NCBI GenBank assembly: GCA_902557585.1
Contig: CACEBA010000004.1
Location: 1-41,527, forward strand
DNA length: 41,527 nucleotides
Source of the DNA: an uncultured Pelagibacteraceae bacterium
GTDB lineage: Bacteria > Pseudomonadota > Alphaproteobacteria > Pelagibacterales > Pelagibacteraceae
Reading direction: 5' to 3'
Positions within the stretch are counted from its first letter, which is position 1; every line of letters begins with the position of its first letter. Under the pieces are notes generated by a model, which did not search any database, had not been told where the DNA came from, and saw only the letters and a program-made list of their open reading frames with translations. The position numbers and the translations under genes were made by a program. Below, piece by piece: positions 27,763-36,268 of this stretch.

Positions 27763-28795
27763 AAAAATTCTTAGGTCAGTAAAATCTAAGGGTTTTAAGT
27801 ATATTGAACTACCATCTGTAATAGAGGCAAATCATATTGTTCAAAGATCTGGAGAAAACTTTAGGAAATTTATGTTTTCTTTTACAGATATTAATGGAAA
27901 GGAATTGTGCCTAAGGCCAGACTTAACAATTGCTTCGTGCTTGAGATATTTAGAGAATAATCTAAAAGGCAAAGAAAAAATTTTCTATAGTGGACAAGCG
28001 TATAGGAAAGTTCAAAGCAAAAAAGATAAAATTATTAGAAACCAAATTGGTTTTGAAATTTTAGGGTCTAAAAACGAAAAAAAAGACGATATTGAAATCA
28101 TAAACGCATCACTAAAGATAATTCAAAATATTAAATACTCGTCTGGAAAATTAACAATTGGAAATATAGAAATATTTAATTTACTTATATCAAAACTAGA
28201 TATTCCCAAAAGATGGAAGTTAAGACTTTCAAGACATTTTTGGAGAGAAGAGTATTTTAAAGACCTGCTTAAACGGTTGGAGACAAATGCAGATATTGAT
28301 CCAACAATCGAAGAGATCGATAAAAAAAGATATCTGAATTTGCTCAAAAAAAATCCTGAGACAATGATTGCTGGAAGATCTGTTAGTGAAATTTTAAAAA
28401 GATTTGACACAAAGATTAAAGACCCTAGACAAGCACACAGAGGTAAAAAAGTATCTAGAATAATAAAATCTTTTTTAAAGATTAAGTGTCCTATTAACAA
28501 TGCAGCAGAGGTATTAAATAAATTTTTTAAAAAAAACAGAATTAATTTAGCTGTGGATCAAAAATATTTTCCGATCTCAAATAATAGAATTTCCAAACTC
28601 AATGTTGCTTTTGCATCATCATTTGGAAGACAACAAGAGTACTACACGGGGATGGTTTTTAAGATTGATCTCACATTTAAATCAAAGGATATAAATATTA
28701 TAAATGGTGGACGTTATGATAATTTATTATCTGATTTAGGATCGAAAAAGCAAATCGCAGCGGTTGGCGCGGCAGTTAACTTTAATTTCAAATGA
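27740..28795 (+). CDS. hisZ: ATP phosphoribosyltransferase regulatory subunit
   Basis: A 351-residue HisRS paralogue without charging activity. It forms a complex with short-form HisG and is needed for activity and histidine feedback. Visible HisRS-like blocks are LCLRPDLTIASCLRYL, IFYSGQAYRKVQ and, near the end, FGRQQEYYTGMVF and NGGRYDNLLSDLG. Its start overlaps hisS, and its stop overlaps the sulfotransferase start (ATGA). hisG lies downstream after that gene, and its length matches the short form that requires HisZ. Confidence 0.92.
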   Translation: MKSKNLSEKILRSVKSKGFKYIELPSVIEANHIVQRSGENFRKFMFSFTDINGKELCLRPDLTIASCLRYLENNLKGKEKIFYSGQAYRKVQSKKDKIIRNQIGFEILGSKNEKKDDIEIINASLKIIQNIKYSSGKLTIGNIEIFNLLISKLDIPKRWKLRLSRHFWREEYFKDLLKRLETNADIDPTIEEIDKKRYLNLLKKNPETMIAGRSVSEILKRFDTKIKDPRQAHRGKKVSRIIKSFLKIKCPINNAAEVLNKFFKKNRINLAVDQKYFPISNNRISKLNVAFASSFGRQQEYYTGMVFKIDLTFKSKDINIINGGRYDNLLSDLGSKKQIAAVGAAVNFNFK

Positions 28796-29640
28796 TAATC
28801 TGGTTAGCTTCATATCCAAAAAGCGGAAATACTTGGTTAAGATCTTTATTATCAAGTTATTATTTTTCGACAAACGGAGAATTTAATTTTGAATTACTTA
28901 AAAAAATTGATCAATTCCCAAGTGTTAATTATTTTAAAGATGATAAAGATTTATATTTAAAACCAGAGGATACTGCTGAAAAATGGTTAGATAAACAAGT
29001 TGAAATAAATAAAGAAAAAAAATTACTATTGTTCAAAACTCATAATGCAATGTGTAAAATAAACGGCAATAGGTTTACTGATCCAAAAAATACATTAGGT
29101 GGAATTTATATTGTTAGAGACCCAAGAAATGTAGTCACCTCGCTAGCAAATCACTATGAAATTACAATAGATGAGGCCTATGAATTTATGAAAGACAGGA
29201 AAAGAGCAATTATTGAAAAAAAGGGTAATAGATATTTAGGTTTTACGGCTCTCTTTTCATGGGATTTTCATATCGACAGTTGGTTAAATTATCGAAACTT
29301 TCCAATCTTAGTTATTCGATACGAAGATTTACAATCTGAAACTTTTCAAACACTTAAAAAAGTAATTAGCTTTATTAAAGATATATCAAAAAGTAAAAAA
29401 AACTTTGATCGATTTAAAGCGAAAGAAACTATAAAATCATGTGAATTCGAAAAATTGAAAAAAATGGAGGAGAAAAAAGGCTTTGATGAAGCAGCATTTA
29501 AAAAAGATAAATCAGAAAGAATTAAATTTTTTAATCTAGGCCTAGAAAATAATTATAAAAATTTATTAAATACAAATTTAATATCTCAGATGAATGAGCT
29601 GTATAAACCAAAATTATTGAAATTTAATTATGAACTATAA
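28792..29640 (+). CDS. Sulfotransferase-domain protein
   Basis: A 282-residue PAPS-dependent sulfotransferase-like protein. The 5'-phosphosulfate loop YPKSGNTWLR is at 8-17, a KTHN with the probable catalytic His84 follows, and the 3'-phosphate site VRDPRNVVTS is at 108-117, with VIRYEDL at 174-180. The family moves sulfate from PAPS to hydroxyls or amines on carbohydrates, lipids or small molecules; the acceptor is unknown. It is embedded between hisZ and hisG, with a 4-bp overlap upstream and 11 bp downstream, so it must be co-translated with histidine genes. No histidine-pathway role is known for it. Confidence 0.88.
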   Translation: MIIWLASYPKSGNTWLRSLLSSYYFSTNGEFNFELLKKIDQFPSVNYFKDDKDLYLKPEDTAEKWLDKQVEINKEKKLLLFKTHNAMCKINGNRFTDPKNTLGGIYIVRDPRNVVTSLANHYEITIDEAYEFMKDRKRAIIEKKGNRYLGFTALFSWDFHIDSWLNYRNFPILVIRYEDLQSETFQTLKKVISFIKDISKSKKNFDRFKAKETIKSCEFEKLKKMEEKKGFDEAAFKKDKSERIKFFNLGLENNYKNLLNTNLISQMNELYKPKLLKFNYEL

Positions 29641-30322
29641 TATTAATATTGGAATTCCAAGCAAAGGAAGACTTAGAAAAGATGTTTTAAATATTTTTAA
29701 AAAAAATAATTTAAAACTTATCTCAGAAAGAGGAGATAGAGATTTGTTTGGCTCAATAAAAGGAAGACCAAATATTCAAGTAATTTATTTACATGCTCGT
29801 CAAATAATTGAGAGATTATCTGATAAATCACTAGATATTGGTTTCTCTGGTCTAGATTTGCTAAAAGAAAGTGAAATTAATATTCAAAAAAATATTAAAA
29901 TATTTAAAAAATATCCATATGGTCGTGCTTCTCTAGTCGTAGCCATACCTGACGATTTTATTGATATTTATTCAATGTCTGATTTAGAGGAAGTAGCATT
30001 TGAATTTAAGGAAAAGAAAAATAGAAGAATAAGAGTTTCTACCAAATATCCAAATCTTACACGTGAATTTTTTTATAATAAAGGTGTAACTCAATTTTCA
30101 ATCGTAAAATCAATTGGATCAACTGAAATAGAGCCCTTTACTGGAGGTTGCGAGTTGATAACTGACATTACAAGCACTGGTTCAACTTTAGCTGCAAATA
30201 ATCTACGAATAATAAATGATGGTTATATTTTAAAATCTGAACTTTGTATGTTTATTGGAAAATCTTCTTCTCAAAATCAAGGAGTACAAAAATTAGCTAA
30301 ACTACTTTCTACGAAGTATTAA
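29630..30322 (+). CDS. hisG: ATP phosphoribosyltransferase, catalytic subunit (short form)
   Basis: First step of histidine synthesis: condenses ATP and PRPP. 230 residues, the short form that lacks the C-terminal regulatory domain and depends on HisZ. GIPSKGRLRKD at the start, then LDIGFSGLDLLKE and the PRPP loop ITDITSTGSTLAANNL are typical. It starts 11 bp inside the end of the sulfotransferase gene. Its 3' end overlaps a possible 44-aa gene on the other strand. Confidence 0.95.
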   Translation: MNYNINIGIPSKGRLRKDVLNIFKKNNLKLISERGDRDLFGSIKGRPNIQVIYLHARQIIERLSDKSLDIGFSGLDLLKESEINIQKNIKIFKKYPYGRASLVVAIPDDFIDIYSMSDLEEVAFEFKEKKNRRIRVSTKYPNLTREFFYNKGVTQFSIVKSIGSTEIEPFTGGCELITDITSTGSTLAANNLRIINDGYILKSELCMFIGKSSSQNQGVQKLAKLLSTKY

Positions 30323-30436
30323 ATCTTTCCAATAGATTAAAATAATCTTAATAATATCCAAATTTCTAGCTACAGCGTATAGAGCAATAATAACACCTAC
30401 AATAAATACTATTTTCAATATTAAGAATAATTCCAT
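30302..30436 (-). CDS. Possible 44-aa single-pass membrane peptide, uncertain
   Basis: An ATG-to-TAG frame of 44 residues that begins MELFLILKIVFIVGVIIALY, one continuous hydrophobic segment, and ends with a basic LRRK. It fills most of the hisG-rmuC gap and overlaps the hisG stop by 21 bp. The membrane helix followed by a basic tail looks protein-like. No clear ribosome-binding site precedes it, and I do not recognise it. Confidence 0.35.
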   Translation of the reverse strand: MELFLILKIVFIVGVIIALYAVARNLDIIKIILIYWKDLILRRK

Positions 30437-30501
30437 AAAATTAATTTTAAATATTTAAATACATTAATCGATTTTTTATTATAAAATAAGGATTAAGAAT
30501 C

Positions 30502-31599
30502 ATGGATATTATTTTAATAACATTACTTGTTTTTTTACTATGTGGGGTTTTAACAATTCTTTACTTAAATTTAAGATCAAAACCTAAAGACGATAATGAA
30601 CATAAAGAAGCCGAAGAAATAGTAAATTTAAAGAATGAAATAGTTATTTTAAAAGATACTTTAAATAATACTATAAATACTTCCCTTGGAACAATGTCGA
30701 CCTCATTTAACAACCTATCAACAGGGGTTACCAAAGATATGACTGAGGCCTTAACTAAAGTAGATGAGAAAGTTGGAAACTTTAACCAACAAGTGCAATT
30801 ATTAAATCAAAGCCAAGAGGGGATCACTAAAATTTTAGCTGGAGTTAAAAAATATGGAACACTTGCTGAGTTTTCATTAGATGCTTTAATTAAGGATTTA
30901 TTACCTGCTTCTCAATTTATGATTAATGTTAAGATGAAAGAGGATACCAGTGAAAATGTTGAATTTGCCATTAAACTTCAAGGAGATGTTTTGGTTCCAG
31001 TTGATAGTCATTTTCCTGTTGAAAAATTTAAAGCAATTACCGATGGTTATGATGTGGATGATAAAAGAGCTATTGCAGATGCAAGAGCTAAATTAGCAAC
31101 TGCTTTTAAAGCTAAAGCTAAGAGTGTTAATGAAAAATATATTGTTCCACCAAAAACTACAGATTTTGCAATTGTTTATGCACCGACTGAAAGTTTATAT
31201 AAAGAATTAACTGAATTCCAAGATCCAAGTACTAAAGAATTATTAACTCAAGAATTAATGAAAAAATATAAAGTTGTAATTTGTGGACCTAATACTTTAT
31301 CTGCTTATTTACAATCTCTTCATATGGGTTTTCAATCATTGAAAGTTCAAAAAGGAGCAACAGAAATATATAACCATTTAAAAACAATCAGTTCAAGATT
31401 TGGAAAACATTTTGATAATATAATTTCACTAAGAAAAAAATTAGAGGAGGCTATGTCTGTTGTTGATAAGTTTGGAACAGATGCTAGATCAATCACAAGA
31501 ACTCTTGAAAGTATTAAAGACCCTGAACAACTTGAAAAAGCTGTTCAAACTGAAAATGTAGAAAAATTTGTTGATCATTCAAAACAGGCCAAAAATTAA
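30502..31599 (+). CDS. rmuC: DNA recombination protein RmuC
   Basis: A 365-residue RmuC homologue: N-terminal membrane helix (about 2-22), a long coiled coil (about 33-105), then the conserved nuclease-like domain with VDSHFPVEKF (around 173-182), FAIVYAPTESLY and VVICGPNTLSAYLQSL. RmuC limits DNA inversions between short repeats in E. coli. AAGGA lies 9 nt before the ATG. Two more nuclease genes follow on the same strand. Confidence 0.93.
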   Translation: MDIILITLLVFLLCGVLTILYLNLRSKPKDDNEHKEAEEIVNLKNEIVILKDTLNNTINTSLGTMSTSFNNLSTGVTKDMTEALTKVDEKVGNFNQQVQLLNQSQEGITKILAGVKKYGTLAEFSLDALIKDLLPASQFMINVKMKEDTSENVEFAIKLQGDVLVPVDSHFPVEKFKAITDGYDVDDKRAIADARAKLATAFKAKAKSVNEKYIVPPKTTDFAIVYAPTESLYKELTEFQDPSTKELLTQELMKKYKVVICGPNTLSAYLQSLHMGFQSLKVQKGATEIYNHLKTISSRFGKHFDNIISLRKKLEEAMSVVDKFGTDARSITRTLESIKDPEQLEKAVQTENVEKFVDHSKQAKN

Positions 31600-31636
31600 T
31601 TTCTATTTTTCTCCAATAACGAATATAAGAAATCAC

Positions 31637-32323
31637 ATGCAGTGGAACAAGAAATATGATTATCCAAAATCCTCAAGAGCTACAGTAGATGGTATCAGAA
31701 GATACTTATTAGGTGAAGCGAAACTGCCAAGTGTTACATCCATTCTAGATGCCACAAAATCAGAAGAAGATAAAGCCGCGCTAGCTAATTGGCGAGAGAG
31801 GACAGGTTATAAAGAGGCTGAGGCAATTACAAAAGCAGCAAGTAGCAGGGGTTCTCAGATGCATAATTATTTAGAGTCCTACCTTCTTGGAAGAGAAAAT
31901 TTAAGTTTTTTTGATGATAACGAACAATATAAATTAATGGCAAAAGAAATAATTGAAAAAGGTTTAAAAAATAGATTGGAGGAAATTTGGGGAGTTGAAT
32001 GCACACTTTACTATCCTGAAAAATATGCTGGCACAGCAGATTGTGTCGGAGTTTATGAGGGACGAGAAACGATAATAGATTTTAAACAAAGCAATAAGCC
32101 AAAAAAGTCTGAATATATTGACTCTTGGCTTCTACAAACGAGTGCATATTCATTGGCTCATAATATTGTGTATAACTCTAATATCACTTCTTGTGTAATT
32201 TTAGTTTGCACAGTAGATAAATTGTTCCAAGAATTTAAAATTCAAAGTCATGATTTAGTTGTTTATCAGAACTTGTTTTTGGGAAGATTAAAAAAATTTA
32301 ATGAGCTTACAAATTTAGCTTAA
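31637..32323 (+). CDS. MGME1/RecB-like PD-(D/E)XK exonuclease
   Basis: A 228-residue nuclease-like protein. An N-terminal RGSQMHNYLE has His76, then Glu121 in GVECTLYY, Asp135 in GTADCVG and D-F-K (148-150), and a QTSAY motif (Gln167, Tyr171) characteristic of RecB-type nucleases. The order G-x-x-x-H / E / GTAD / DFK / Q-x3-Y matches the mitochondrial MGME1 and phage-type exonuclease group. The ATG at 31637 is chosen because an upstream start would extend into rmuC and adds no conserved sequence. It is flanked by rmuC and an exonuclease I gene. The precise biochemical activity is not known from sequence. Confidence 0.78.
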   Translation: MQWNKKYDYPKSSRATVDGIRRYLLGEAKLPSVTSILDATKSEEDKAALANWRERTGYKEAEAITKAASSRGSQMHNYLESYLLGRENLSFFDDNEQYKLMAKEIIEKGLKNRLEEIWGVECTLYYPEKYAGTADCVGVYEGRETIIDFKQSNKPKKSEYIDSWLLQTSAYSLAHNIVYNSNITSCVILVCTVDKLFQEFKIQSHDLVVYQNLFLGRLKKFNELTNLA

Positions 32324-32331
32324 ATATTAAT

Positions 32332-33768
32332 ATGGATAAAATAGTAATCTACGATACCGAAACAACCAATAGTACTATCTGGGGAAGCATCATTGAGGTT
32401 GGTGCTGTAGTTGTGGATAAAAATCTCAAAGAAATAGGAAAATTAAATATTAGAGGCAGAATGCCAGAAGGGGAAGTACCTAGTGCAAAGGCACTTCTAG
32501 TAAACTCCACAAGTATTGATTTACTTACCAAAGGCAACTATTCACATTATGATTTTCTAGGCGCTGTCGAAAATTTTTTTTCAAAAGCAGCTCCATCTTT
32601 GTTTATTGGTTGGAGTAATCTTAACTTTGATCGTCGAATGTTTCATTTTAATTTTTTTAAAGGAAACAGATATCCTTATTTAACTCACTCTTCACCTAAT
32701 CAAGAATCTGATGGTCTACATGTTGCAAGAGCTGCTCAAACTATAAACTCTAAAACTTTAAAAACTGAATTAACACCTGCAGGAAATGAAAGTTTGGCTT
32801 TAGAAGCACTTGCACGACAACAAGGATTTGATACTACTCAACAACACACTGCTTATCACGATGCTTTTACAAGCTTAAAGATACTTAGAATTATTAAAGA
32901 TCAACATAAAGATAATTGGGAAAAATTTTTAAGTACTTCAACAAAAGGTAGTGTTGAGTCACTTTTAAAAAGTGAGGGAATTTATTCTATTTTTGAAAAT
33001 GTAAAAGGACGAAACATGATGTATCTAGTTTGTACACTTCATCCAGAGCATTGTTTTCATCCTACCTATGCGTCTTGGGGATATGTTTGGGATTTGAGAA
33101 GAGATCCAGAACCTTTTTTAAATTTGTCAGTTAATGAGCTTAAAGCAAATTTAAAAAAAATTAGTCCAAAAGCTTTAAGAGTATTAAAAACTAATAAGGC
33201 TCCGATAGTATTAGATAAAAAATTTGCATTAAAGGAAAAAGCATATTCAGAACTAGATTTAGAAACAATTCTCAAAAGAGCAAAATTAGTCAGAAGTAGT
33301 GAAAATTTTTGTAAGAATATTCAAATTATTAATAGGGAAACTGCTGAGGAGAAAGCTCAAACTCAAACTCAAGAAGATTTGCTTCCAGAAGAAACTTTGT
33401 ATGAAAAATTTATTCCTAATAAAGATACTGCATTATTTAAAACATGGCATAGTTCATCTTGGGAAGATAAACTAAGATTATTAGATAAGTTTCAAGACAA
33501 AAGATGTAGTTGGTTTGGCCAAAAAATTATTTACCAGGAAGCACCTCATATTTTACCTCCCGATTTATACAAAAATATTAAGAGTGAAATTGCTAGGAGA
33601 ATATTGAGCAAAAATAAGGAAAAGTGGCAAACAATTGGCATGGCCTATACTGAAATTGATACATTGAGAGACCAAGCAACTAATCGAGATGATCAGGAAG
33701 AGTTGAAAAAATTAGACGAAATTAACGAATTTATAATGTCTATTGAAAAAAAATATGAAATTGCCTAG
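32332..33768 (+). CDS. sbcB: Exodeoxyribonuclease I (SbcB-type)
   Basis: A 478-residue 3'-to-5' single-strand DNA exonuclease. DEDDh residues: Asp8 and Glu10 in YDTETT, Asp100 in NLNFDRRM, His172 and Asp177 in HTAYHD. The SH3-like and C-terminal domains of ExoI follow, as judged by length. It removes 3' tails in recombination and mismatch repair. The gene starts 8 bp after the MGME1-like nuclease. trxA follows after 34 bp. Confidence 0.92.
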   Translation: MDKIVIYDTETTNSTIWGSIIEVGAVVVDKNLKEIGKLNIRGRMPEGEVPSAKALLVNSTSIDLLTKGNYSHYDFLGAVENFFSKAAPSLFIGWSNLNFDRRMFHFNFFKGNRYPYLTHSSPNQESDGLHVARAAQTINSKTLKTELTPAGNESLALEALARQQGFDTTQQHTAYHDAFTSLKILRIIKDQHKDNWEKFLSTSTKGSVESLLKSEGIYSIFENVKGRNMMYLVCTLHPEHCFHPTYASWGYVWDLRRDPEPFLNLSVNELKANLKKISPKALRVLKTNKAPIVLDKKFALKEKAYSELDLETILKRAKLVRSSENFCKNIQIINRETAEEKAQTQTQEDLLPEETLYEKFIPNKDTALFKTWHSSSWEDKLRLLDKFQDKRCSWFGQKIIYQEAPHILPPDLYKNIKSEIARRILSKNKEKWQTIGMAYTEIDTLRDQATNRDDQEELKKLDEINEFIMSIEKKYEIA

Positions 33769-33802
33769 TTGACTTTAAGGCTCCAATTTATAGAAAGACT
33801 TT

Positions 33803-34120
33803 ATGCTAATAGATTTTAAAGACGAAGATTTTGATAGTAAAATCAAAAATGAAGACGTATCTGTAATTCAATTTTCCGCTTCTTGGTGTGGTCCATGTAA
33901 AGCTCTTAAGCCAGTGATGGATAAATTGTCAGACGAATACAAGGAGAAAGCAAATTTCTATATTACAGACATTGAGGATGCTGGAATTAATACAGGTTCA
34001 GCAGCTGGTATCCGTGGAGTTCCAACAGTAATTATATATAAAAAAGGACAAGAGATTAGTCGAAAGGTTGGAGGAGTTCCAGAAAGTCATATGAAAGAAT
34101 TCCTAGACGAAAATATTTAG
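33803..34120 (+). CDS. trxA: Thioredoxin
   Basis: A 105-residue thioredoxin with the active site SWCGPCKAL (Cys29, Cys32) and the cis-Pro in GVPTVIIYKKG. It reduces protein disulfides and supplies ribonucleotide reductase and PAPS reductase in relatives. In other alphaproteobacteria trxA is often a co-directional neighbour of folC; here it is convergent, and its TAG overlaps the folC stop by 4 bp. Confidence 0.95.
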   Translation: MLIDFKDEDFDSKIKNEDVSVIQFSASWCGPCKALKPVMDKLSDEYKEKANFYITDIEDAGINTGSAAGIRGVPTVIIYKKGQEISRKVGGVPESHMKEFLDENI

Positions 34121-35385
34121 TTTAGACTTAACACCTCTCCAGCAAGATACAAAGATCCGGTTATCAAAATTATATCGTTTTCCTTGATTGGAACTGACTT
34201 GATAGCATCAATAATACTTTCTTTATATTTAACGTTATCAAAGCTATTAAGTTTGTTTTTCAATATTTTTCCTTTGATCGAGTTTGGTTGATTGGGGATA
34301 TCTATAGTTGTCAAGGAGGAAATATTTTTGAAGTAACTTATATATTCATTGTGATCTTTGTTGTTCATCATTCCTAGAATTATATGTTTATTACAATTCA
34401 AACTTTCCAAATATTCATTTAAAACTTTTGCTCCTAAAGGGTTATGAGACCCATCAACAAGTAATTTATTATTTTTTACCAATTCTTTAAGATTACCGGA
34501 ACCTATTTCTTGAAGTCGTGCGACACTTTTAATTTTAGTAATTCCATCTTTAATATGTTTTTCACTAACGTTTAAATGGTTGATTGATCTTAAGGTTGCT
34601 ATTGCTGTTGAAATATTTTCTAGCTGAAATTGACCTTTTACGCTTGGAGTTGGGAGTTTAATACCACCATTTTTATCTTCATAAAAAATAAATCCATTTT
34701 CATTCAATGAATAATTATAATTTTCATTAAAAAAATATTTTTTTGAGGAATTTTTTGTAATTGAATTTTTTATCTCATTGACAATTTTAGATGAACTTTG
34801 CTTTGCAATGATAATATTAGAATTTAATAAAGTAGAGGTTTTTTCAAATATTATTTTTTTAGTTGTTTGTTCATTTTCAGGCAGCCAATCTAGATGATCC
34901 AAACCAATAGAGGTCACAATACTTGCTAAATTATTTTTTAGTATATTTGTTGCATCAAAACGGTGAAACAAGCCTGCTTCAATTAAGTTGATATTTTCAG
35001 GGTATTTTGAGGCATTATAAAAGTAGGCAGCAGTTAATATTTCAAAAAAAGTTATTGGTTCATTGTTATTTGCTTCTTCAATTTCCTCAAAAAGAATTCC
35101 AAGATCGTCATCATTTAATTCCTCATTATTAAATACAAATCTTTCATTTATTCTTTTTATATGTGGACTGGTGTAAATGTTACACTTAATATTTGTCTCT
35201 TTTAAAATTGCAAATAAAGCCTGAATAGTTGAATATTTGCCGTTAGTTCCAACAATCGAAATAGCTTTTAATTTGTCCTGAGGGTTTCCAAGGGTTTTAC
35301 AGAGTTTTTTTATTCTATTTAAACTTAGATCAATCTCTTTAGGATGCAACTTTTGTAAGCGATTGACTATCTTCTGCAGTTTCAT
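34117..35385 (-). CDS. folC: Folylpolyglutamate synthase / dihydrofolate synthase
   Basis: Adds glutamate to dihydropteroate and then to reduced folates. 422 residues, Mur-ligase fold. The start is supported because LHPKEIDLSLNRIKKL precedes the P-loop, as in relatives. The P-loop reads GTNGKYST (46-53), with Tyr where most family members have Gly (GTNGKGST). It overlaps accD by 47 bp. It is the last gene of a long operon that starts with rpsA. Confidence 0.93.
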   Translation of the reverse strand: MKLQKIVNRLQKLHPKEIDLSLNRIKKLCKTLGNPQDKLKAISIVGTNGKYSTIQALFAILKETNIKCNIYTSPHIKRINERFVFNNEELNDDDLGILFEEIEEANNNEPITFFEILTAAYFYNASKYPENINLIEAGLFHRFDATNILKNNLASIVTSIGLDHLDWLPENEQTTKKIIFEKTSTLLNSNIIIAKQSSSKIVNEIKNSITKNSSKKYFFNENYNYSLNENGFIFYEDKNGGIKLPTPSVKGQFQLENISTAIATLRSINHLNVSEKHIKDGITKIKSVARLQEIGSGNLKELVKNNKLLVDGSHNPLGAKVLNEYLESLNCNKHIILGMMNNKDHNEYISYFKNISSLTTIDIPNQPNSIKGKILKNKLNSFDNVKYKESIIDAIKSVPIKENDIILITGSLYLAGEVLSLN

Positions 35386-36268
35386 TTTGTTCAGAGCTTA
35401 TAACAGAATTTCGCTTTAACAATATTGATAATAGAGTTCCAATTTTAGATGCTAGTTCTTTTCGCTCAACTATTAGGTCAACAAATCCAGTTTTTTCAAC
35501 ATACTCACTCTTTTGAAACCCTTCTGGTAGCTCCTCTTTAACTGTTCCTTGAATAACTCTAGCACCAGCGAATGCAATCAATGCACCAGGTTCTGCAATA
35601 TTGATATCACCAAGCATTGCATATGAGGCTGTTATTCCTCCTGCAGTAGGATCTGTAATACATACCAAATAGGGCAAACCATTTTTTTTTAATTCGTTGA
35701 TTGCAAGAGTAGTTCTAGTCATCTGAGATAACGAAATTAAACTTTCCATCATTCTCATTCCACCACCAGCACTAATGCATAAAAAAGGTGTTTTATTTTC
35801 TATTGCATGTTGAATTCCATATAAAAAAGCTTCACCTTCTGCAGCAGCCATTGAGGCACCTAAAAAATCAAAATCAGATGCAACTGCAGTAATTTTAATA
35901 TTATCAATTTTGCCAGAAGCAACCATCATTCCACACTCTAGGCCAGTTTTTTTTCGTGCACTTTTTAATCTGTCTTTGTATGATTTAGAGTCAGTCCAAT
36001 TTAACGGATCATCTTTTGGAATAGGTGTTTTAAATATTTCATAATTATTTTTACCAAACAAAATATCAAATCTTTGTTTCGGTTTTATTCTATGATGTTT
36101 GTTGCATTCAGGGCAAACCCATAAATTATTTTCTAAATCTTTTTTAAGTATTGGGCCTATACAACATGAAGTCCAATCACTATTTGCAATATCTTCCTTC
36201 GAAGCTCTCTCTTTAATAGCTGTTTTGATTTTCTCACCAGCTTTTATTATTTTTGTAATCCAGTTCAT
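35339..36268 (-). CDS. accD: Acetyl-CoA carboxylase carboxyltransferase subunit beta
   Basis: Beta subunit of the carboxyltransferase that makes malonyl-CoA, the first step of fatty-acid synthesis. 309 residues. The crotonase-like core shows SAGGGMRMMESLISL and DPTAGGITASYAMLGD. The N-terminal zinc ribbon is altered: the second pair is C52-x2-C55, but the first reads S-C35-C36-I-G instead of C-x-x-C. It overlaps trpA by 4 bp and folC by 47 bp. Confidence 0.95.
   Translation of the reverse strand: MNWITKIIKAGEKIKTAIKERASKEDIANSDWTSCCIGPILKKDLENNLWVCPECNKHHRIKPKQRFDILFGKNNYEIFKTPIPKDDPLNWTDSKSYKDRLKSARKKTGLECGMMVASGKIDNIKITAVASDFDFLGASMAAAEGEAFLYGIQHAIENKTPFLCISAGGGMRMMESLISLSQMTRTTLAINELKKNGLPYLVCITDPTAGGITASYAMLGDINIAEPGALIAFAGARVIQGTVKEELPEGFQKSEYVEKTGFVDLIVERKELASKIGTLLSILLKRNSVISSEQNETAEDSQSLTKVAS

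Noticed and set aside
33769..33794. TTGACT ... TATAGA promoter for trxA
   Set aside because: The spacer is 14 bp, too short for a sigma-70 promoter; trxA may be read from the sbcB transcript.
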